A stretch of DNA of 64,000 nt from DT-111 sp965263225 (GTDB taxonomy: Bacteria; Bacteroidota; Bacteroidia; Chitinophagales; Saprospiraceae). Position 1 is the stretch's first letter. Each line of letters opens with the position of its first letter. Below the pieces are notes generated by a model that had not been told where the DNA came from, did not search any database, and was given only the letters and a program-made list of their open reading frames with translations. This document shows positions 1 to 7,975 of the stretch, piece after piece. The stretch is taken from contig CBDHHG010000001.1 in NCBI GenBank assembly GCA_965263225.1, positions 1,736,001 through 1,800,000 on the forward strand, written 5' to 3'. A program made the translations under genes and the position numbers.

Positions 1-2667
1 ACTTCCAAGCTTGTTGAGCAATTGATCGTAATACTCCAGGGCGCGCTGGTTTTGATAATTTCTCCGAGAATAATCCGCCGCTTTGCGCAAGTACTCACAA
101 GTCTTATCAAAAACGCCAGCTTGTTCGTAATGAAAAGCCAAGTCCACATATCGCCCTTCAATGTTATCGGCATAAATCCGCTCGATAGCCTCGGCAATCA
201 GTTGATGCAACTGTTGAAGGCGGGTCCGGAGCTGCATGCTGTAAACCGCTTCCCGTAGCAAAGAATGCCGGAAAATATACCGAAGTTCATTTGTGGCTAG
301 CCAGATTTGCCCCTGTTCAGCTGTCTTTACCTGTTCTCGCAATAAGGCAGAAGAGTTGCCGTCAAAATCAGCAAAACCTTCTTGTACCTTCATCACTTCC
401 GACAAAACCGGGTATTCAAATTCTCGGCCGATCACTGCCGCCGCCTTCACCGTTTCTCGTACTAATTTGGATAATCTGTCGATTCTAGCAGTCAATACGG
501 CATTGATGGAATGAGAAAGTTTTACATTTTGATCCTTGATATTCCAGACCCCATCTTTCTTATCCAAGAGATTACTCTCGGCAAAGTACTTGAGCATCTG
601 TTCCAGATAGAAAGGATTACCATTAGTGGTACGCCCCAACAATTCAAAAAACTCCTCTGAAATCTCAGCGCCCAAACTACTTTCTGCGAACTGCCGAACG
701 GCTTCTTCCTGTAGAAACTTCAAATCTATTTCCATCAGAGGAAGATCGAGTTCCTTCAATAGATCTTCGTCTACCAAATTGGGCTTGGTACCATCATCCA
801 AATAGCGAGAGGTAGTCAATATCCAAATGGGATGATGACCAATTCGACGGATCAGTTCGTGTAAAAGTTCTTTAGAACTGTCATCCATCCAATGTCCGTC
901 CTCTATTTCGATCACCATAGGGCGAGATAATGCCTCTGCTTCAAAGACACTGATGATAGCCGTTAGCGTATTTTCATAGCGCCCCTTGGCATCCAGGTAA
1001 TCCCATAGCGAATCGGGATAGAATATACCCAAATGTGCCGCAAGTACTGTTTTGGTGCGTTCCAATTCTGCCAGTACGAGCGGTGCACGAGCGGCAGGAA
1101 GGACTTTTAGCGTAGCCAATAATTCTGAAAAAACACTTTCAAAGCTTTCTTGATTGATGGCTGAAGTGTTATTCTGTAACTGCCGAAAATAGTTCTTCAG
1201 GAAATATATAAAAGGGTTGAATGGTTTCCGCAGGATTTGATCTGATTGGCAAATAAACCATTTAATATTGAAGCGTTCCTCTAACTCATTCCCCACCTCA
1301 TAAATTAGCCTACTTTTCCCAATACCTGCCTCGCCAAAAACATGGGTCACTCCCGTGGCATGCCCTTCCTGCAAGGGTTTGGAAAAGTTCATCAATTGCT
1401 CTAGCTCCGTTTGGCGAGCCACCAAATGGCTATCGTAGTCAGGGCTAAGATCAAACTCTCGGTCGATGAGTTTGAAAGTAGGAATATTCCCTTTTATTCC
1501 CTTGTATTTGATATCTCCTTTATGGAAAAATTTGAAGTGTGGGTTTTTCCGAATTTCCTCATCGACTAAAATCTCTCCCCAATCGGCATAGGCCATCAGA
1601 CGAGCGGCCAAATTAACGCGATTTCCCACAGCTGCATACTGGCATCGTTTCTTTCCCCCTACAATACCCGTATAGGCCAAACCAAGAGACAAACCTGCCT
1701 TAAATTGCAGCTTGGTCCCCCTTTGCAATTTAGCAACATCTTCACGCAAAGCATTGATAAACTGAAGCGCTCGGTCTGTATTATTCTCGAAGGAAACAGG
1801 TGCACCAAAGAAACAAAACATCACTCCTCCTTTATCTCCAAAATCAATCTCCTTGAAGTAGCCAGAGAAGGAATGTACTTCATCTAGTACCTGCGTAGCA
1901 AATTGGTTCATTAATTCGTGGCTATCTATGCCATCGAAAGAGATAAAGACCGCAATTACTCGCCGGAATTCTCCTTCCTGATCATAATTAATGACCTCTT
2001 TAGGAAGAAAACTTTCAGCAATAACCTCATTCATCGCTGGTACTTCAACCGTAGTCGGTGTGAAAAACTCCAGCGGTATATTGCGCCCCAGTTTGTAGAA
2101 ACCGGGCTCCATTTCGTTTATCTCAAAGCCATTTCCATTGAGCTGAACCTTCATGATCTCATCAATCACGATGTCTTGGTCATTTGCTCTAAGCTGGCAT
2201 TCCGCGGATTGGTCAATGGGCTTACCTCGGAAATAGAACGCCTGTTGATTCTCTCCAACGACCCCCCATTCTACCTTACCAAAAGAAAGGCCGACCTTCA
2301 AACCAAAGGTAAACTGCCCAAAACTGAACAAACCTTCACGAAACAATTGGTGTGCGTGAAGGGCTCCTTGAACAATATCCTTGGCGTGGATGTCAGTACC
2401 GGCAGATGGGAAAATGGCGGTGAAAGCATCGCCGGCAAAATACGGGATGAACCCCCCACGGGCATACACCAAGTCTACGAGCGGATCAAACACCTTATTT
2501 AGAATGATTGACAGCTGCTCTGCACCCTTATTCCCCTCTCTCATCAAACTCTCAGTCAAAGGAGTAAAGCCCGAGAGATCAAGAACCATTGTGTAAGCTT
2601 CTATCTCACCATGGGTCATCCCTCTACGCAACTGGTTCTCAATAAAATGTGGAATCAAGTTTTTCAC
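1..2667 (-). CDS. Soluble adenylyl cyclase-like protein: two cyclase domains, NTPase and TPR-like region (3' end outside window)
   Basis: Partial; 889 codons are open to the left edge. I chose the GTG at 2667 because a stop lies six codons upstream (2683-2685); ATG at 2619 is the alternative. Cyclase domain 1 (about residues 25-160) starts with LDLSGFTPLTE and has YFAGDAF, giving the two metal-binding aspartates (D30, D80). Cyclase domain 2 (about 235-370) has VFISFDGID where the first aspartate is expected, but keeps VGNRVNLAARL with the Asn/Arg pair used in catalysis. Domain 1 has YFRGKPIDQSAE at that place instead. Next come an NTPase P-loop, GEAGIGKSRLI (about residue 445), an acidic Walker B-like IEDGHWMDDSS, and a helical C-terminal part containing YYDQLLNKLG, typical of TPR. 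The order matches mammalian soluble adenylyl cyclase and many bacterial signalling cyclases. It is probably cytosolic and makes cAMP; the ligand sensed is unknown. Confidence 0.85.
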   Translation of the reverse strand, partial: MKNLIPHFIENQLRRGMTHGEIEAYTMVLDLSGFTPLTESLMREGNKGAEQLSIILNKVFDPLVDLVYARGGFIPYFAGDAFTAIFPSAGTDIHAKDIVQGALHAHQLFREGLFSFGQFTFGLKVGLSFGKVEWGVVGENQQAFYFRGKPIDQSAECQLRANDQDIVIDEIMKVQLNGNGFEINEMEPGFYKLGRNIPLEFFTPTTVEVPAMNEVIAESFLPKEVINYDQEGEFRRVIAVFISFDGIDSHELMNQFATQVLDEVHSFSGYFKEIDFGDKGGVMFCFFGAPVSFENNTDRALQFINALREDVAKLQRGTKLQFKAGLSLGLAYTGIVGGKKRCQYAAVGNRVNLAARLMAYADWGEILVDEEIRKNPHFKFFHKGDIKYKGIKGNIPTFKLIDREFDLSPDYDSHLVARQTELEQLMNFSKPLQEGHATGVTHVFGEAGIGKSRLIYEVGNELEERFNIKWFICQSDQILRKPFNPFIYFLKNYFRQLQNNTSAINQESFESVFSELLATLKVLPAARAPLVLAELERTKTVLAAHLGIFYPDSLWDYLDAKGRYENTLTAIISVFEAEALSRPMVIEIEDGHWMDDSSKELLHELIRRIGHHPIWILTTSRYLDDGTKPNLVDEDLLKELDLPLMEIDLKFLQEEAVRQFAESSLGAEISEEFFELLGRTTNGNPFYLEQMLKYFAESNLLDKKDGVWNIKDQNVKLSHSINAVLTARIDRLSKLVRETVKAAAVIGREFEYPVLSEVMKVQEGFADFDGNSSALLREQVKTAEQGQIWLATNELRYIFRHSLLREAVYSMQLRTRLQQLHQLIAEAIERIYADNIEGRYVDLAFHYEQAGVFDKTCEYLRKAADYSRRNYQNQRALEYYDQLLNKLGS

Positions 2668-3098
2668 TATGTAATTCGACGCTTAGACTGTAGGTGCAAT
2701 TTTGCGTGCCCCAATATTAATGCAAAGAATAATGTAAGCCTACTAATTAGCTTGAAAAATTACGAAAAAGTAGTCAAATATCCGCATGACCAAAGGGGCT
2801 CACCCATTTGTCGTAGACTCCTATTTTCTTAAGGTTACAATGGTGAACAACGCTTGAGTAGTAAAACTTGTTGCTTGAAGTCCTCAAACTCCCACCAATT
2901 TTATAATTTTGCGGTGATAAGGATGGTACCTTAGCAGCAAGCCTGCAACTTGCCATACGTAGTGCCTTCCCTACCGCTGAATGTTAATACAGTAGATGCC
3001 TTTTGCATAACAAGTAACTCATTTAGGTGGGAAGGACCATTAGTTAACGTACCCTGGAGACAGTTACTAGTATTGTCTTCCCAATTTCTGTAAGTAAG
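2668..3098. other. Intergenic region, 431 bp
   Basis: No convincing gene. It separates the divergent cyclase gene and trhO, so promoters for both are expected here. A TAnnTTTG-type element (TAATTTTG, 2904-2911) is present, but the nearest TTG (2875-2877) is 26 bases upstream, longer than usual, so I do not call it as a promoter. Confidence 0.5.
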
Positions 3099-4145
3099 AT
3101 GTCACGATTGCACAATCTCGTCAATAATGACGAGCTCAAGCGTCGCATGGAAGCTAGCGACGAAGAAAGAATTACGCTCTCTTTCTACCAGTATCACCAC
3201 ATTGAAAGTCCAGAGAAATTCCGCGACCAACTGTATCGCTCTTGGTCTAAATTAGGCGTTTACGGTCGTATCTATGTTGCCCAGGAAGGCATCAATGGGC
3301 AAATTTCTGTACCTGCACACGGCTTGGAAGCCTTCAAAGAACAGATGTATAATGTTCCTTTTCTTGAAGGAATTCGGCTAAACATCGCTGTCGATGATGA
3401 TGGGAAATCTTTCTATAAGTTAAAGATCAAAGTACGCAAAAAAATCGTTGCGGACGGACTGGATGATTCCAGTTTTGATGTCACCAAGCGAGGAAAGCAT
3501 CTGGATGCAGTATCCTATAATGAATTGACGGATCAAGAAGACACCATTATCGTAGACATGCGGAACCACTATGAAAGTGAAGTGGGTTATTTCGAAGGCG
3601 CTATTCGTCCTGACGTGGAAACCTTTAGGGAAGCCCTTCCTCTGGTAGAGGATATGCTGGAAGATAAAAAGGGGAATAATATCATTATGTATTGTACAGG
3701 TGGAATTCGCTGCGAAAAAGCTAGTGCATACTACCTACACAAAGGTTTCGAAAATGTCTTCATGGTAGATGGAGGTATTATAGAATATACACGTCAATGC
3801 AAGGAGCAGGGACTCCCCAATAAGTTTCTGGGTAAAAACTTCGTCTTTGATGAGCGGATGGGGGAACGCATTGGGGATGAGATCATGTCCAAATGCCACC
3901 AATGTGGCGAGCCATGCGATACGCATGTCAATTGCGCCAATGACGCCTGTCATATCCTCTTTATTCAATGTGAGAAATGTGCTACTAAATATGATTCCTG
4001 CTGTTCCAAAAAGTGCCAGGATTTCAACGAAATTCCTGAGGAGCAAAGGGAGAAATTAAAAGGAACGATCGAGTTCAATGGGACCAAGTTTGGCAAGGGC
4101 CGATACAAGGCCTTTCGCAAGGATGAAGGACTGATCTTGGAATAG
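3099..4145 (+). CDS. trhO: tRNA uridine(34) hydroxylase, rhodanese family
   Basis: 348 aa, cytosolic. Members of the TrhO/YceA family hydroxylate uridine 34 of certain tRNAs to 5-hydroxyuridine using oxygen, the first step to cmo5U/mo5U wobble modification. The N-terminal acylphosphatase-like domain (about 20-115) includes YVAQEGINGQISV. A rhodanese domain (about 130-225) has the active-site loop YCTGGIRCEKAS with the catalytic Cys near residue 199. The C-terminal part is rich in paired cysteines (CHQCGEPC, CEKCATKYDSCCSKKCQ), the usual zinc-binding tail of the family. Length and domain order are normal. It starts at ATG 3099 and stands alone, closed by the long palindrome at 4151-4209. Confidence 0.93.
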   Translation: MSRLHNLVNNDELKRRMEASDEERITLSFYQYHHIESPEKFRDQLYRSWSKLGVYGRIYVAQEGINGQISVPAHGLEAFKEQMYNVPFLEGIRLNIAVDDDGKSFYKLKIKVRKKIVADGLDDSSFDVTKRGKHLDAVSYNELTDQEDTIIVDMRNHYESEVGYFEGAIRPDVETFREALPLVEDMLEDKKGNNIIMYCTGGIRCEKASAYYLHKGFENVFMVDGGIIEYTRQCKEQGLPNKFLGKNFVFDERMGERIGDEIMSKCHQCGEPCDTHVNCANDACHILFIQCEKCATKYDSCCSKKCQDFNEIPEEQREKLKGTIEFNGTKFGKGRYKAFRKDEGLILE

Positions 4146-4150
4146 CTTCG

Positions 4151-4209
4151 GCTGGGAAGCCAACATCCGAAGTTCTTTCCAAGATAACTTCGGATGTTGG
4201 CTTCCCAGC
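4151..4209. terminator. Perfect 23-bp inverted repeat downstream of trhO
   Basis: Arms 4151-4173 and 4187-4209 are exactly complementary (the arm begins GCTGGGAAGCC and ends ATCCGAAGT), with a 13-base loop. AAAATTTTC follows. The position five bases after the trhO stop suggests transcription termination. The stem is much longer than a usual terminator, and its ATCCGAAG core recurs at 7819-7913, so a dispersed palindromic repeat is an alternative reading. Confidence 0.7.
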
Positions 4210-4358
4210 AAAATTTTCTTCTTCAACAATGAGGACAATTTCACTTCTCAGTGTACGATATAGTACAAACAATCAATTCGTACACCATGTTACTCACTCA
4301 ACCACAATCAAGCTTTTCCTCTAATATTCCCTATCTTAACCCATCTACACAATTCAAA

Positions 4359-5258
4359 ATGACTATGAGAGGAATCTTCACACTCTTTGCCATTTGCTGG
4401 TTCTCTATGGGTTTTAGCCAAGCTACAGGCAAAATCGAATACAAACAACTAGGGCTTTCCTTTGAAATCCCAGCAGGTTGGGTGGGCCAAGAGACGCAAG
4501 TAGGCTATATGATGGGATCTAATACTATCCCAGGAGTAATTCTCCTGCTCCCTCATGATATACCATACACTTTAGAGCAAATCAAGCAGCAGGCGTACCA
4601 AGGGCTCAATGAAGGGAATGGCACGGTCTTGAAGCTAAGTGGTGAGTTATCAGACTTGGGGAAGGAGTCCATTGGGGGGCTATTTAGCGGCACGCTGGAA
4701 TGGCAGCCTGCTAAAGCCTATATCATTGGCATGCGCAACCCTCATGGTCTAGGCATGACCATTGTTGCCGTCACAACAGCAGAGCACTTCAATGATTCAT
4801 ACCAGCAACACGCACAAACTGTCATGAACAGCATCCAATTCAAAAAGCCGGAATCCAAGGAAGATATTGGGGAATGGAAAGAATGGATGAAGAATGTGAA
4901 GTTGACCTATATGGAATCCTATTCTTCTATTTCTCCAGGTGTAGATGGCATGACCGGAGGGGGCTACAGTTTATCCAAAGAAATCGACCTATGTGGTCAA
5001 GGATACTTCATATACTACGGCTCCAGTAATGTGAGCGTTGGTAGTGACAATAGCTCAGGGTACAATCACTCCAATACGAATGGTAACGGAACTTGGGACA
5101 TAATAGTTGGACATACCGGAGCGCCTACCTTAGTTCTAAACTTTAACAATGGCAATACCAATTCCTACACATTAAGTTATAAAGACTCTAAACTCTACCT
5201 CGATGGTACGCGATATTTCCGAACCATGAAGGGAGAATACGCTCCTTCATGCCATTAA
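4359..5258 (+). CDS. Secreted protein of unknown function
   Basis: 299 aa from ATG 4359. A longer reading from GTG 4251 is possible but would bury the signal peptide. MTMRGIFTLFAICWF followed by SMGFSQA is a typical signal peptide cleaved near residue 22. The mature N-terminal part (about 23-165) contains GLSFEIPAGWVGQE and resembles globular domains that begin with 'F.IP.GW'. The C-terminal part (about 185-299) is rich in Gly, Asn, Ser and Tyr and ends LYLDGTRYFRT, a beta-rich module also seen at the end of other uncharacterised bacterial secreted proteins. No catalytic motif was recognised. It probably acts in the periplasm or outside the cell. Confidence 0.75.
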   Translation: MTMRGIFTLFAICWFSMGFSQATGKIEYKQLGLSFEIPAGWVGQETQVGYMMGSNTIPGVILLLPHDIPYTLEQIKQQAYQGLNEGNGTVLKLSGELSDLGKESIGGLFSGTLEWQPAKAYIIGMRNPHGLGMTIVAVTTAEHFNDSYQQHAQTVMNSIQFKKPESKEDIGEWKEWMKNVKLTYMESYSSISPGVDGMTGGGYSLSKEIDLCGQGYFIYYGSSNVSVGSDNSSGYNHSNTNGNGTWDIIVGHTGAPTLVLNFNNGNTNSYTLSYKDSKLYLDGTRYFRTMKGEYAPSCH

Positions 5259-5321
5259 TGTTAATCTGGAAATGGGAATCATATATCTTTCCATTTCCAG
5301 CTTCATCCTTCTGACTTCTTC

Positions 5322-5352
5322 TTGCCTTCCCTCTAGATTCTCTTTACCTTCG
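5322..5352 (+). promoter_or_regulatory. Bacteroidota-type promoter for the DinB-like gene
   Basis: TTG at 5322-5324 and TACCTTCG at 5345-5352 are separated by 20 bases. This matches the Bacteroidota sigma-A pattern TTG-N17-23-TAnnTTTG with one mismatch. The next start codon (5373) is 20 bases downstream, which fits a short leader. Confidence 0.5.
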
Positions 5353-5372
5353 GGCTAGAAACAAACCCGATC

Positions 5373-5885
5373 ATGGAAGCAAATATAGCCGAAGAATTTA
5401 TCGCCCAATCCATCTATCGGATGGAAGAAAAACTCACCCATTTTGAGAAAGCCATGGCCCAAGCTTCGGAGGAAGATATCTGGAGGCGCCCCAATGGAAG
5501 CTCTAATACCATTGGCAATATCATTATCCACCTTTGTGGGAATATTACGCAGTATGTACATTCTTCACTGGGAGAGGTACCCGATATCCGACAGCGTGAT
5601 GCGGAGTTTGCCGCCGATGGCGGGAAAACCAAAGCGGAATTAATGACAATGCTCCGGGAAAGTGTGGAAAAAGCCAATCAGGTCATGCGGGACCTTGATC
5701 GTACAAGATTGCTTGAGGTACGATCCGTGCAAGCCTATGAGTTTTCAGCCATTGGTATCATCATCCATGTGGTAGAACACTTTTCCTATCATACTGGCCA
5801 GGTTGCTTTCTGGGTCAAACAGCTAAAAGATGTAGATCTCCAGTTTTTTGCGGGAGTAGACCTTAACAAGAAGAATGTCCTTTAG
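5373..5885 (+). CDS. DinB/DUF1572 family protein
   Basis: 170 aa four-helix-bundle protein of the DinB superfamily, probably DUF1572. The family binds a divalent metal through three conserved His residues. Candidates are visible in IIIHLCGN, IIHVVEHF and SYHTGQVAFW, the last being the characteristic C-terminal motif. Relatives include thiol-dependent transferases and damage-induced proteins, but the reaction of this subfamily is unknown. Cytosolic, with no signal peptide. The upstream promoter (5322-5352) suggests its own transcript; the following regulator gene begins 32 bases after its stop and could be co-transcribed. Confidence 0.85.
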   Translation: MEANIAEEFIAQSIYRMEEKLTHFEKAMAQASEEDIWRRPNGSSNTIGNIIIHLCGNITQYVHSSLGEVPDIRQRDAEFAADGGKTKAELMTMLRESVEKANQVMRDLDRTRLLEVRSVQAYEFSAIGIIIHVVEHFSYHTGQVAFWVKQLKDVDLQFFAGVDLNKKNVL

Positions 5886-5917
5886 GGCTTTTCTTCCCAA
5901 AGACAGTACCTGCATTC

Positions 5918-6982
5918 ATGGATATTAGCCAACAACTGCTTTTTTTCTTCAGTGCGCTTGGAGTCTTCAATGGCTTCTTGCTAGCATTTTTCTTTCTTGC
6001 ACGTTGGAAAAAACGGGGAGCATCACAGCTCTTCTTCGGCTTACTATTGTTTATGCTCTCCATTCGGATTGGCAAATCTGTTTTCTACTTTTTCTTGAGA
6101 GACTTACCCAAAACCTATTTACAGATAGGTCTTTCGGCTTGTTTTTTCATTGGCCCTTTTTTGTGGCTTTACCTGCATTCCAGCATCAGTGAACAGCCTC
6201 AACCTACAAGATCTCAAAAGCTACATATAGGGCTACTCGGACTCATAATCGTTAGTATCGGAGTGGTCTACCCATATGCTACCTTTCCTGAAGCCTGGAA
6301 TGAATACATCGTTCAGTTTATTTATGTAGTTTGGCTGATCTATTTGATTTTGGCCACTTATACACTCTGGCCCGTTCTTAGTAAAGCCATCCAGGCCAGA
6401 ACATCTCTTACCTCCAACCAAAAATGGTTATTGCTAGTATGGGGCATTAATATGCTAATTACTTTCAACTACCAAGCGGCTCTTTACTTCAAAGCCAAGG
6501 TGTACATTCTGGGACCTCTGATCTTTTCCTTTTCTTTCTATGCCCTGGGCATTTACCTCCTCCTGAATAGAAGTCATGGACTTTCTATCGGCCATACTCC
6601 CAACAAATATGGCAACAAAAAAATCCAAGAAGACGAAGCTTCTCCTTTGGCACAACGCCTACAGACCCTGATGGAAGAAGAACAGCTCTATCGAAATCCC
6701 AAACTAAAACTGCCGGATCTAGCGGCACAGCTTTCCATTTCTCCACATCAATTATCTCAATTGCTAAATGACAATTTGGGAAAGAGTTTCAATACTTTCG
6801 TTAATGAGTATCGAGTAGAAGCGGCCTGTAGACAAATTCCCGACTTGGAACACCTAAGTTTGGAAGGCATCGGCTTTGAGGTAGGTTTTAGTTCTAAATC
6901 CACCTTCTATGCTACTTTCAAAAAGCTAGTCGGAACTACGCCGGCGAAGTTCAAGGCTAACCAACAAGAAACAACCTCCTAA
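5918..6982 (+). CDS. Membrane-anchored AraC-family transcriptional regulator
   Basis: 354 aa. The N-terminal two thirds (about residues 5-225) hold roughly seven hydrophobic segments, starting LLFFFSALGVFNGFLLAFFF. The C-terminal 100 residues are an AraC-type double helix-turn-helix: KLPDLAAQLSISPHQLSQLL (first HTH) and IGFEVGFSSKSTFYATFKK with TPAKF (second HTH and family signature). This integral-membrane AraC architecture is common in Bacteroidota and probably couples a membrane or periplasmic signal to transcription. The signal and targets are unknown. It may share a transcript with the DinB-like gene. Confidence 0.88.
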   Translation: MDISQQLLFFFSALGVFNGFLLAFFFLARWKKRGASQLFFGLLLFMLSIRIGKSVFYFFLRDLPKTYLQIGLSACFFIGPFLWLYLHSSISEQPQPTRSQKLHIGLLGLIIVSIGVVYPYATFPEAWNEYIVQFIYVVWLIYLILATYTLWPVLSKAIQARTSLTSNQKWLLLVWGINMLITFNYQAALYFKAKVYILGPLIFSFSFYALGIYLLLNRSHGLSIGHTPNKYGNKKIQEDEASPLAQRLQTLMEEEQLYRNPKLKLPDLAAQLSISPHQLSQLLNDNLGKSFNTFVNEYRVEAACRQIPDLEHLSLEGIGFEVGFSSKSTFYATFKKLVGTTPAKFKANQQETTS

Positions 6983-7076
6983 TCCTTGCGAAGAACGTCT
7001 TAGTCACATGTTGCTGAGCTTTTCTCAATTCGAGTGATCTTACTTCCCCTGATTCAAAACATGAACTTACTCTTTC

Positions 7077-7709
7077 TTAGGAACCAAAATGATAAGCATA
7101 GAAGCCGATATTCAGCAACAAGACCAAGAAGGGCGCAATAAGGATGCCTGCCCTAGGCTTCGGGATCGACCCGAAACGGCCATCCGGTAAAATTGCCGGG
7201 GCATTCGGAATCGAATCAAATACCACAACCTGATCCGGATTTTTAGGGTTATACAAAATCCGTTTTTCTACCCCATCTATCAATTTCAAACCACCTTTGG
7301 AGTTGACGATGGAGGTTCCTTGCTGCGTTATTCCTTCTTTTGTTTCAAAAGTGAAGTATTTCCACCTCTTCTTTTCATTTTCTACCCATTTCCCTACAGC
7401 TACTTCTCCATATCTCAATAGCCATACTTCCCGCCAACCATTCTTGAAAGTAAAGTGTATCAATGTTGCCAACCCTATGCCCAGAAACACCATTCCAATT
7501 AGGAAGAACGCCGCTAAGCCTGGGAGATTGACGGATACTCCTGGACTATCCAGTGCTGCCGGTCTAGTAACCGTATAGCAAAACCATATCATTAAGCAGC
7601 CGATACCTGTAGCGACCCATCCACCCAGTGAATAGACATGGCTATTGAAGACCAGTAGTCGGGTTAGCCAGGAGAGTTTACGAGGAGGAGGAGAGAGGTG
7701 TTTTGCCAT
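7077..7709 (-). CDS. DUF3592-like membrane protein
   Basis: 210 aa from ATG 7709. An ATG at 7778 would add 23 residues, but that stretch overlaps a DNA segment repeated at 11164-11213 and so looks intergenic. Three hydrophobic segments are visible: near residues 22-47 (GGWVATGIGCLMIWFCYTV), 60-85 and the C-terminus (APFLVLLLNIGFYAYHFG). A soluble part lies between the second and third and contains YFTFETKEGITQQG and RILYNPKNPDQVVV, the pattern of DUF3592 proteins ('...YnP.nP....'). Function unknown. It lies downstream of the ELWxxDGT-repeat gene on the same strand, separated by a large imperfect palindrome. Confidence 0.65.
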   Translation of the reverse strand: MAKHLSPPPRKLSWLTRLLVFNSHVYSLGGWVATGIGCLMIWFCYTVTRPAALDSPGVSVNLPGLAAFFLIGMVFLGIGLATLIHFTFKNGWREVWLLRYGEVAVGKWVENEKKRWKYFTFETKEGITQQGTSIVNSKGGLKLIDGVEKRILYNPKNPDQVVVFDSIPNAPAILPDGRFGSIPKPRAGILIAPFLVLLLNIGFYAYHFGS

Positions 7710-7742
7710 TATGGAAGACGTGTTATTCGAATTTGTTGGATT

Positions 7743-7793
7743 TAAGGTAATGAATTGGGCACCTTTCAACAACCACATTTTGATGGGGAAGGG
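7743..7793 (+). repeat. Dispersed repeat, copy 1
   Basis: TAAGGTAATG (7743-7752) and CAACCACATTTTGATGGGGA (7770-7789) recur at 11164-11213 with identical spacing (CAACCACATCTTGATGGGGA there). The 17 bases between them are mostly different. It lies just upstream of the DUF3592-like gene. No function is known. Confidence 0.6.
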
Positions 7794-7818
7794 GCTGCAG
7801 TCAAAAGTCCAACGCTAA

Positions 7819-7913
7819 ATATCCGAAGCTTTCCCAGGCTAAGTCATCCGAAGTATATCTTTGCCCCACCTAAAAGAAACTTAGCATGATTCTCACCGGA
7901 AGGCTTCGGATAT
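7819..7913. repeat. Imperfect nested palindrome with ATCCGAAG motif
   Basis: ATATCCGAAGC (7819-7829) pairs with GCTTCGGATAT (7903-7913). Inside it, GCTAAGT (7838-7844) pairs with ACTTAGC (7879-7885). A further CATCCGAAGTA copy lies at about 7846-7856. It sits between the stop of the ELWxxDGT gene and the DUF3592-like gene, so it may end or separate transcription. It shares ATCCGAAG with the palindrome at 4151-4209. Confidence 0.5.
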
Positions 7914-7975
7914 ATACCGCGCTTCCTGTTATTTATTTTTGTTCCAGGATAGTAAGTTATATATGCATCCGATGA

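Noticed and set aside
1918..2502. 194-codon plus-strand ORF
   Set aside because: It lies antisense to the cyclase domains, which have clear catalytic motifs in the minus-strand frame.
2875..2911. Promoter with TAATTTTG before trhO
   Set aside because: The TTG-to-TAnnTTTG spacing is 26 bases, outside the usual range, and it lies about 190 bases before the start codon.
3735..4046. 103-codon minus-strand ORF
   Set aside because: Antisense to the rhodanese and Cys-rich part of trhO.
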